This document shows, piece after piece, positions 1 through 5,093 of a stretch of 5,315 nucleotides of DNA. Made by a program: the position numbers and the translations under genes. Location of the stretch: positions 1-5,315 of the forward strand of contig SYDD01000372.1 in NCBI GenBank assembly GCA_005786775.1, in the 5' to 3' direction. The DNA is from Opitutaceae bacterium. Lineage in GTDB: Bacteria; Verrucomicrobiota; Verrucomicrobiia; Opitutales; Opitutaceae. A model generated the notes under the pieces. It saw only the letters and a program-made list of their open reading frames with translations, did no database searches and was not told where the DNA came from. Every line of letters begins with the position of its first letter. Position 1 is the stretch's first letter.

Positions 1-381
1 GAGCGCTACTCGCACGTGATGCACATCGTCTCGCAGGTCGAGGGGCGCATCGCGCCCGGCCGCACCGGTTACGACCTGCTCCGGGCGACGTTCCCCGCCG
101 GCACGGTGTCCGGCGCCCCGAAGATCCGCGCGATGCAGATCATCGCCGCCAGCGAACCCTCCCCGCGCGGTTGCTACGCGGGCGCGCTCGGCTACGTCGG
201 CTACGACGGCAACCTCGACACCTGCATCATGCTGCGCACCGCGCTGCTCAAGGACGGCCACGTCCACATCCAGGCCGGCGCCGGGGTGGTCGCGGACTCG
301 GTGCCGGCCTCCGAGTACCAGGAGACGGTCAACAAGGCCGCCGCGCTTTTCAAGGCCGTGGCGATGGCGGAGCGCTTTTAA
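1..381 (+). CDS. trpE: Anthranilate synthase component I, C-terminal fragment (5' end outside window)
   Basis: The last 126 residues of a chorismate-binding enzyme are in frame from base 1 to the TAA at 379-381. TrpE, with the glutaminase subunit TrpG, converts chorismate and glutamine to anthranilate in the cytoplasm, the first committed step to tryptophan. Visible motifs are ERYSHVMHIVS at the left edge, GTVSGAPKIRAM (fragment residues 34-45), GNLDTCI (70-76) and the C-terminal GAGVVADS block followed by EYQETVNKA. The TVSGAPK and GNLDTC wording favours TrpE over the related PabB, which usually reads SITGAPK and GDMD. The feedback-inhibition (LLES-type) region would lie upstream and cannot be judged. 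The next gene on the strand starts 85 bp later and is unrelated; no trpG or trpD follows directly, so this looks like the end of its transcript or an isolated trpE. Confidence 0.93.
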   Translation, partial: ERYSHVMHIVSQVEGRIAPGRTGYDLLRATFPAGTVSGAPKIRAMQIIAASEPSPRGCYAGALGYVGYDGNLDTCIMLRTALLKDGHVHIQAGAGVVADSVPASEYQETVNKAAALFKAVAMAERF

Positions 382-421
382 GTCCGCTTCAAGGGGGCTG
401 GCCGGCGGCGCCCGCTTTCCC

Positions 422-448
422 CTCGCGGTCGGGATCGCGCGCCGCGAG
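422..448. other. Short GC hairpin between trpE and the ceramidase-like gene
   Basis: CTCGCGG (422-428) and CCGCGAG (442-448) are perfect inverted repeats around a 13-base loop, 41 bp after the trpE stop and 18 bp before the next start codon. No T tract follows, so a classical intrinsic terminator is not supported. It could be an mRNA 3'-end stem, a leader structure of the next gene, or chance in GC-rich DNA. The rest of the 85 bp gap shows no convincing promoter. Confidence 0.2.
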
Positions 449-466
449 CCTCCGGCCACCCCGCTT

Positions 467-1960
467 ATGCCCCTCCGCCCCGCCTTCCTCGCCGTCCTCC
501 TCGTCGCGGCACTCTCCGGACTTTCCGCGGCCACCCCGCCCCCCAGCTTCCGCGCCGGTGCGGCGACCAGCAATATCACGCCACCGCTCGGCACGCCGAT
601 CGTGGGCGGTTTCGCCCCCTTTCCCGCGCAGGACGTGCACGACGAGTTGCACGCCCGCTGCCTGGTCCTCGACGACGGGCGCACGCGCCTTGCGCTCGTC
701 ATCTGCGACCTGCTCGGCCTGCACCGCGCCGTGAGCACCGAGGCCCGGCGCCTCATCGAGGAGGCCACCGGGATCCCGGCCACGCACGTGCTCATCGCGG
801 GCACCCACACGCACTCCGCGGGCAGCGCGCTGGGGGCCAGCCGGTTCGCGGCGGCGCAGCCGCTCGACGACTACCAGCGCTTCGTGGCGACGCGCGTCGC
901 CGACGGCGTGCGCCGCGCCCTGCAGGCCCTGCGCCCGGCCGAGCTCGGTTTCGGCACCGTCGACATCCCCGAGCACGTGCACAACCGCCGCTGGCTGATG
1001 CGCGAGGGCAAGGCGCCGCCCAACCCGTTCGGCCAGGTGGACAAGGTCAAGATGAACCCCGCCGGCGGCAGTCCGGACCTCGTCGAGCCCGCGGGCCCGA
1101 TCGACCCGACCGTCTCCTTCCTGGCGTTGCGGGAGCCGGGCTCGGGCGCGCTCATCTCGGTGTTCGCCGCCTATTCGCTCCACTACGTCGGAGGCGTCGG
1201 GAGCCGCAGCATCTCGGCGGACTATTTCGGCGTGTTCTGCAGCGAGCTGGAGCGGCTGGCCGCCCATCCCGCGGCGACCCGGCCCTGCGTGGCCCTGCTG
1301 GCGAACGGGACCAGCGGGGACATCAACAACATCGATTTCCGCCTCGCCAAGCGCCCCACGCGGGCGCCCTACGAGCAGATGAACCTCGTCGGGCACGACG
1401 TGGCGCGGCGCGTGCACGCGGCCGTGGCGGGGATCAGCTGGGAGCGCGCGCCCACGCTTGGGGCGGCCTACCTTGAGCTACCGGTCGCCTGGCGGACCAT
1501 CCCGCCGGAGCTCGTGGCCTGGGCGCGCGAGACGGAGGCGCGGGCCCCGCGGGTGACCAAGGGTGAGGTGCCGGTCGGCGCCAAGTTTGCCACCACGCCG
1601 GACTGGGTACAGCGGCTCAGCTACACCGGGCGGGTGCAGTTGCTGGCCGAGCAGCGCGGGACCGCGCCGATCCCGCTGCAGGCGTTGCGCATCGGCGATG
1701 TGGCGATCGGCACGTTCCCGTGCGAGACCTTCGCCGAGACCGGCCTCGAGTACCGCCGGCGCAGCCCGTTCCGCCGTTCCTTCATGGTCGAGCTCAACCA
1801 CGGCTATTTCGGGTACCTGCCGCCGCCGCGCCATTTCGCCCTCGGGGGCTACGAGACCTGGCCGGGCACCAACCAGCTGGAGCCCGAGGCGAGCGTGAAG
1901 ATGCTCGATGCGCTGCTGGCGCTCACCGCCAGCCTGCAAACGCCGCCCCCGGCACCCTGA
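467..1960 (+). CDS. Secreted neutral/alkaline ceramidase-like protein (N-terminal domain family), catalytic Ser absent
   Basis: This 497-residue protein has a typical signal peptide (residues 1 to about 22, MPLRP then a Leu/Ala/Val core ending GLSAAT), so it is probably exported. The body matches the neutral/alkaline non-lysosomal ceramidase N-terminal domain family: RAGAATSNITPPLG near residue 29, GTHTHSAG (112-119), SLHYVGG (237-243), NGTSGDINNID (280-290), PCETFAETG (418-426) and GYFGYLPP (446-453). In characterised ceramidases zinc is held by two His, a Glu and a Tyr; the likely counterparts here are His114 or His116, His239, Glu420 and Tyr450. The nucleophile Ser of the NxGDVSPN motif is Asn287 here (GDIN), and the C-terminal Ig-like domain of true ceramidases (about 650 residues or more) is missing. 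It is therefore probably a metal-dependent hydrolase with a different substrate; ceramidase activity should not be assumed. The ATG at 467 is chosen because it places the signal peptide correctly; no Shine-Dalgarno sequence precedes it. It converges with pheA. Confidence 0.85.
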   Translation: MPLRPAFLAVLLVAALSGLSAATPPPSFRAGAATSNITPPLGTPIVGGFAPFPAQDVHDELHARCLVLDDGRTRLALVICDLLGLHRAVSTEARRLIEEATGIPATHVLIAGTHTHSAGSALGASRFAAAQPLDDYQRFVATRVADGVRRALQALRPAELGFGTVDIPEHVHNRRWLMREGKAPPNPFGQVDKVKMNPAGGSPDLVEPAGPIDPTVSFLALREPGSGALISVFAAYSLHYVGGVGSRSISADYFGVFCSELERLAAHPAATRPCVALLANGTSGDINNIDFRLAKRPTRAPYEQMNLVGHDVARRVHAAVAGISWERAPTLGAAYLELPVAWRTIPPELVAWARETEARAPRVTKGEVPVGAKFATTPDWVQRLSYTGRVQLLAEQRGTAPIPLQALRIGDVAIGTFPCETFAETGLEYRRRSPFRRSFMVELNHGYFGYLPPPRHFALGGYETWPGTNQLEPEASVKMLDALLALTASLQTPPPAP

Positions 1961-1981
1961 GGCCGCGCGGCGACCGGACGC

Positions 1982-3061
1982 TCACCCCACCTGCGGGTAG
2001 CTGCCGAGCCACTTCACCATCGGGCAGAAGCGGCGCAGCTCCGTGATCGCCTCGCGCATCGCCGGGTCGTCGTAGTGTCCCGTGACGTCGAGGAAGAAAT
2101 AATAGTCCCACGGGCGCCGCTTGCTCGGCCGCGACTCGATCTTCGAGAGGTTGATCCCGCGCTCGGCGAGCGGCATCAGCATCCGCAGCAGCGCCCCGGA
2201 ATGGGAAGCCGCCTCGTCCCCGAGCGAGACCAGCAGGCTGGTGAGATCCTTGCCCGGCCCGGCCGAGCCGGAAGGCTGGCGGCCGAGCACGAAGAATCGG
2301 GTCGTATTGTCCGCCTTGTCCTGGATGTTCCGCGCCAGCACCGGGACCCCGTAGTGCTCCGCCGCGAGTTCACCGGCGACCGCCGCCGTCCCGGGCTCCG
2401 CCTTGGCCAGCTGCACGGCTCGGGAGGTGCTCGGGGCGTCCACCAGTTGCGCGTGTGGGAGGTGCCGCTGCAGCCAGTGCCGGCACTGCGCCAGCGCCTG
2501 GTCCTTCGAGTAAACGCGCGTCACCGCCTCGAGCGCCGCGGTGGAGATCAGCGCGTGGTTGATCTCCATATAGACCTGGGCGACCACCTTGACGTCGCTC
2601 TCCACGAAGCTGTCGAGCGCCTCGCGCACGGAGCCTTCGGTCGAGTTCTCGATCGGGATGACGGCGTAATCGGTCTCGCCCTTCTCGACGGCGGTGAAGA
2701 TGTCCCCGACGGTGGCCATCGGGTGGTAGCCCACGCTGGCCCCGAACTTCCGCAATGCGGCCGCGTGGGTGTTGCTCGCTTCGGGACCCAGATAGGCGAT
2801 CAGCAGGGGCTTCTCGAGGGCGATCGCCGCCGACATGATCTCGCGGTAGATCGCGCGCAGCGCCTCGTCCCGGATCGGCCCCGAATTTCGCGCGGTCACC
2901 TTGCGCAGCACGGCGTCCTCGCGCTCCGCGACGTAGATCTGGCCGCCCGCGCTGCGCTTCACCTTGCCGATCTCGGCGGCCAGCGAAAGCCGGCGGTTCA
3001 GGAGCTCCACCAGCTGGTGGTCGATCTGGTCGATCTGTTCGCGGATGGGGCCGAGGTCCAT
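1982..3061 (-). CDS. pheA: Bifunctional chorismate mutase / prephenate dehydratase (P-protein)
   Basis: A 359-residue cytoplasmic enzyme converting chorismate to prephenate and then to phenylpyruvate, the committed route to phenylalanine. Three domains are visible. The AroQ-type chorismate mutase spans about 1-85; Arg7, Arg24, Lys35, Arg47 and Glu48 line up with E. coli Arg11, Arg28, Lys39, Arg51 and Glu52. The prephenate dehydratase spans about 87-262, with IPIENSTEGSV (135-145) and the catalytic NTTRFF motif (252-257, TRF at 254-256). The ACT domain spans about 273-355, with GALL (289-292) and ESRP (309-312), the phenylalanine-binding elements, so feedback inhibition by Phe is expected. Length is normal for a P-protein. 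The ATG at 3061 begins MDLGPIREQID exactly where the mutase helix should start; the frame stays open further upstream but that part overlaps scpB. The start lies one base after the scpB stop (TGA-A-ATG), pointing to translational coupling. No Shine-Dalgarno sequence is seen. Confidence 0.96.
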   Translation of the reverse strand: MDLGPIREQIDQIDHQLVELLNRRLSLAAEIGKVKRSAGGQIYVAEREDAVLRKVTARNSGPIRDEALRAIYREIMSAAIALEKPLLIAYLGPEASNTHAAALRKFGASVGYHPMATVGDIFTAVEKGETDYAVIPIENSTEGSVREALDSFVESDVKVVAQVYMEINHALISTAALEAVTRVYSKDQALAQCRHWLQRHLPHAQLVDAPSTSRAVQLAKAEPGTAAVAGELAAEHYGVPVLARNIQDKADNTTRFFVLGRQPSGSAGPGKDLTSLLVSLGDEAASHSGALLRMLMPLAERGINLSKIESRPSKRRPWDYYFFLDVTGHYDDPAMREAITELRRFCPMVKWLGSYPQVG

Positions 3062-3062
3062 T

Positions 3063-3953
3063 TCAGGCGGGAAGCGGGGTGGACGATGCGGGCGGTCCCT
3101 CGGCGGGCGCGGCCGCGGGCGGCTCACCCCCCAGGGGCGCCGGCGCCTCCGCGGACGGCGCCGGCAAAGGTGCCTCGAGCGGCAACTGCTCGTCGGGGAG
3201 GCCCATCTCGAGGTCGCCGGGGGACTTCGCCTGCTCGGACTTCCGCAGCCACTCGTCGATCTGCCGGGACGAAAGCACATCGGAGGCGGGCAACTCGTCG
3301 AGGGACTTGATCCCCGTGAACTCGAGAAATTCGTCGGTGGTGCCGTACTGGATGGGACGCCCGGGGGTGTCGGCGCGACCCACGATGTAGACGAGGTCCC
3401 GCTCCAGCAGCTTGTTGAGGCCCGCCTCGGCGGACACGCCGCGGATGTTCTCGATCTCCGTGCGGGTGACGGGCTGGCGGTACGCGACCACGGCGAGGGT
3501 CTCGAGGGCGGACTGGGTGAGCTTCACCGGGGGCGGCTCCTGCCGCAGGATCCGCACCCACCGCGCGAAGCGGGGCTCCGTCACGAGCCGGTAGCCCGCA
3601 TTGCCCTCTATCAGCAGCAGCCCGTCGCCCGCGACGCGCAGCTGCGCGGCAATCGCGTCCATCACCTCGCGGATCTGGGTCGCGGTGACCAGCGAGGGGA
3701 CATCGACGTAGAGTTCGGGATCCCCGGCCGCCGGCTCGACGACCACCTCCGCGGCCTCGTCCACCGCAGGCGTCGGGGGCGCGGGGGAGGCCGAATCACT
3801 GGCGGCGGCCTCGGGCGCCGGGGCCCGCCCCACCCCCGGGAGCGACTGCTGCTCGTGGAAGCGGGTGAAGGCGGCCTGAATGTCCTTGATCGCGAGCGGC
3901 TGGCTGGACGACAGGAGCAGGGCCTTGAGGACTTTCTGGAGGTTGAACGCCAT
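3063..3953 (-). CDS. scpB: Segregation and condensation protein B, with low-complexity insert and tail
   Basis: ScpB dimers bind the kleisin ScpA and the SMC ATPase to form the bacterial condensin that organises and segregates the chromosome. The 296-residue product begins MAFNLQKVLKALLLSSSQPL, the usual first helix of the N-terminal winged-helix domain, and continues with GDGLLLIEGNAGYRL (109-123). The family's most conserved stretch follows: LTQSALETLAVVAYRQPVTR (145-164), IENIRGV (167-173), LLERDL (182-187), GRADTPGRPIQYGTTDEFLE (192-211) and GIKSLDELP. ScpB is usually about 170-220 residues. The extra length is an Ala/Pro/Glu-rich insert at about 37-88, inside the first winged helix, and an Ala/Pro-rich tail from about 240. 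The start at 3953 is set by homology; the frame is open far upstream but that part is antisense to the hydrolase gene. No scpA is adjacent in the window. The gene is first in its transcript and pheA follows after one base. Confidence 0.94.
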   Translation of the reverse strand: MAFNLQKVLKALLLSSSQPLAIKDIQAAFTRFHEQQSLPGVGRAPAPEAAASDSASPAPPTPAVDEAAEVVVEPAAGDPELYVDVPSLVTATQIREVMDAIAAQLRVAGDGLLLIEGNAGYRLVTEPRFARWVRILRQEPPPVKLTQSALETLAVVAYRQPVTRTEIENIRGVSAEAGLNKLLERDLVYIVGRADTPGRPIQYGTTDEFLEFTGIKSLDELPASDVLSSRQIDEWLRKSEQAKSPGDLEMGLPDEQLPLEAPLPAPSAEAPAPLGGEPPAAAPAEGPPASSTPLPA

Positions 3954-4055
3954 GCGCGGGCCGGCCGAGTGAGGGAGGGCCCTCCGGGGGCTGCAACCCG
4001 ATTTTGCACGCGACGCGGGCTTGTCGCGGCGGTCGCGGCCCTTTCTGCTCCCACG
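3954..4055. promoter_or_regulatory. Divergent intergenic region between scpB and the hydrolase gene; candidate scpB promoter
   Basis: These 102 bp separate two divergently transcribed genes, so promoters for both should lie here or near it. The only A/T-rich stretch is ATTTTG at 4001-4006. On the minus strand it reads CAAAAT, preceded by TG (an extended -10 look), and GCGACA (plus positions 4022-4027) lies 15 bp upstream as a possible -35. Each hexamer matches the sigma-70 consensus at four of six positions and the spacing is short, so this is a weak candidate for scpB-pheA. No promoter is recognisable for the hydrolase gene. The function of the region follows from gene layout; the exact elements are guesswork. 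Confidence 0.3.
3974..3985. repeat. 12-bp perfect palindrome upstream of scpB
   Basis: GGAGGGCCCTCC is a perfect inverted repeat without a spacer, 20 bp upstream of the scpB start codon and 70 bp upstream of the hydrolase start. A spacerless palindrome in a divergent promoter region could be a dimeric regulator site, but chance is plausible at this GC content and no known operator is matched. Confidence 0.25.
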
Positions 4056-4958
4056 ATGCCCCATCTCCTCCTCGCCTGCGCCGCCCTGCTCGCGGCCGCC
4101 CCCTTGCTCCCCTCCCTCGCCGCCGCCGAGAAGGCGGTGCCTTACGCCCAGATCCTCGGGCCGATCCGCCTCTGGACGGGCGCCGCGCCGGGCGCCATCG
4201 GTGAACGGCCGCAGGACATTCCGACCCTGACCCCTTACGCCCCCGCCGGCCAGCCCTCCGGCGCCACGATGCTCATCCTGCCCGGCGGCGGCTACGGCGG
4301 CCTCGCCGAGCACGAGGGCACGGGCTACGCCGAGTTCCTCACGCGCCAGGGCATCACCTGCTATGTGCTCAAATACCGCCTCGGCTCCGCCGGCTACCGC
4401 CATCCCGTAATGCTGCAGGACGCCGCGCGCGCGCTCCGGATGCTTCGCGCCTTCGCTCGCCGCGACGGGCTCGACCCGCAGCGAATTGGCGTGATCGGCT
4501 CCTCTGCCGGCGGACACCTCGCCTCCACGCTGGTCACGCATTTCGACCGCGGCCGGCCCGAAGACCCGGATCCCATAGAGCGCGAGAGCTCCCGGCCGGA
4601 CCTTGGCATCCTCTGCTACCCCGTGATCTCGCTGGGCGAGTTCGCGCACGCCGGCTCCCGGCGCAATCTCCTCGGGGAAAATCCGGATCCAGCCCTGGTG
4701 CGAAACCTGTCCAATGAACTGCAGGTTACCGCGGAGACGCCCCCATGCTTCCTGTGGCACACGGTCGAGGATAAGGCGGTGGTGGTGGAGAACTCGCTGC
4801 TCTTTGCCTCCGCGCTGCGCCGCGCGGGCGTCCCCTTCTCGCTGCACATTTACGAGAAGGGCGCCCACGGGCTCGGCTTCGGCCGTCCCGACCGCCCGGC
4901 CCCGCCTTGGGGGGATCAGCTGGTTTACTGGTTCCGCGAGCGCTCGTTCCTGCGTTGA
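4056..4958 (+). CDS. Secreted alpha/beta hydrolase, probable carbohydrate acetylesterase (acetylxylan esterase-like)
   Basis: A 300-residue serine hydrolase with a signal peptide (about residues 1-24, Leu/Ala-rich core ending SLAAA before EKAVP), so probably exported. Visible elements, in order: WTGAAPGA (40-47), the oxyanion-hole strand MLILPGGGYGGL (72-83), YVLKYRLG (103-110), the nucleophile elbow GSSAGG (148-153, Ser150), LSNELQVTAETPP (218-230), the acid HTVEDKAV (235-242, Asp239) and GAHGLGFG (269-276, His271). Ser150-Asp239-His271 forms a complete catalytic triad. This wording is typical of the small BD-FAE/acetylxylan-esterase-like hydrolases common in Planctomycetota, Verrucomicrobiota and Bacteroidota, often annotated loosely as xylanase or esterase. 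Removal of acetyl groups from plant or algal polysaccharide is the best guess; the substrate cannot be read from sequence. The ATG at 4056 is chosen because it gives a clean signal peptide. The gene has its own upstream region shared with divergent scpB, and no carbohydrate-use partner lies beside it. Confidence 0.88.
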   Translation: MPHLLLACAALLAAAPLLPSLAAAEKAVPYAQILGPIRLWTGAAPGAIGERPQDIPTLTPYAPAGQPSGATMLILPGGGYGGLAEHEGTGYAEFLTRQGITCYVLKYRLGSAGYRHPVMLQDAARALRMLRAFARRDGLDPQRIGVIGSSAGGHLASTLVTHFDRGRPEDPDPIERESSRPDLGILCYPVISLGEFAHAGSRRNLLGENPDPALVRNLSNELQVTAETPPCFLWHTVEDKAVVVENSLLFASALRRAGVPFSLHIYEKGAHGLGFGRPDRPAPPWGDQLVYWFRERSFLR

Positions 4959-4979
4959 CTCGGACCGCGGCGGGTGGCC

Positions 4980-5002
4980 GGCGGCCCGGCAAGGCGGCCG
5001 CC
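4980..5002 (+). terminator. GC-rich hairpin after the hydrolase gene, possible transcript 3' end
   Basis: GGCGGCC (4980-4986) and GGCCGCC (4996-5002) can pair as a 7-bp all-GC stem with a 9-base loop, starting 21 bp after the hydrolase stop codon. The position suits a 3'-end structure, but no T run follows, so it is not a canonical intrinsic terminator. The right arm is also part of a 10-bp palindrome (4993-5002). Confidence 0.22.
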
Positions 5003-5030
5003 CCTGGGAACCGCCGCGCGAAACCTTGCC

Positions 5031-5059
5031 TTGCCTTCGTCCGGTGCGCTCCGCACGAT
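5031..5059 (+). promoter_or_regulatory. Weak sigma-70-like promoter candidate upstream of typA
   Basis: TTGCCT (5031-5036) and CACGAT (5054-5059) are separated by 17 bp, 34 bp before the proposed typA start. The first matches the -35 consensus at four of six positions and the second matches the -10 at only three of six. The correct spacing is the main argument; in this GC-rich gap it is a tentative call. Confidence 0.15.
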
Positions 5060-5093
5060 GGACCCTTTTCCATTCCGACTTGCCGCGCCGTCC

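Noticed and set aside
389..1417. Long open frame on the minus strand, opposite the ceramidase-like gene
   Set aside because: The translation is Arg/Gly/Ala/Glu-rich with no recognisable domain. It is a shadow caused by high GC at third codon positions of the real gene.
1961..1981. Bidirectional terminator between the convergent ceramidase-like gene and pheA
   Set aside because: The 21 bp contain the palindrome GCCGCGCGGC (1962-1971), but there is no loop or T/A tract on either side, so it cannot be supported as an intrinsic terminator.
3062..3280. Extension of pheA upstream of 3061
   Set aside because: The frame is open, but the sequence is Arg/Pro/Ser-rich and overlaps the real scpB reading frame; the chorismate mutase domain begins exactly at MDLGPIREQ.
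2075..3310. 411-codon open frame on the plus strand, opposite pheA and the end of scpB
   Set aside because: It lies antisense to two clear genes and shows only low-complexity Arg/Leu/Asp-rich sequence.
3690..3845. Frameshift in scpB as the cause of the low-complexity insert
   Set aside because: The reading frame before and after the insert is the same and both flanks match ScpB, so an in-frame insertion explains it better.
2964..4055. Extension of the hydrolase gene upstream to a 664-residue protein
   Set aside because: The added part is antisense to scpB, and a proper signal peptide begins at 4056.
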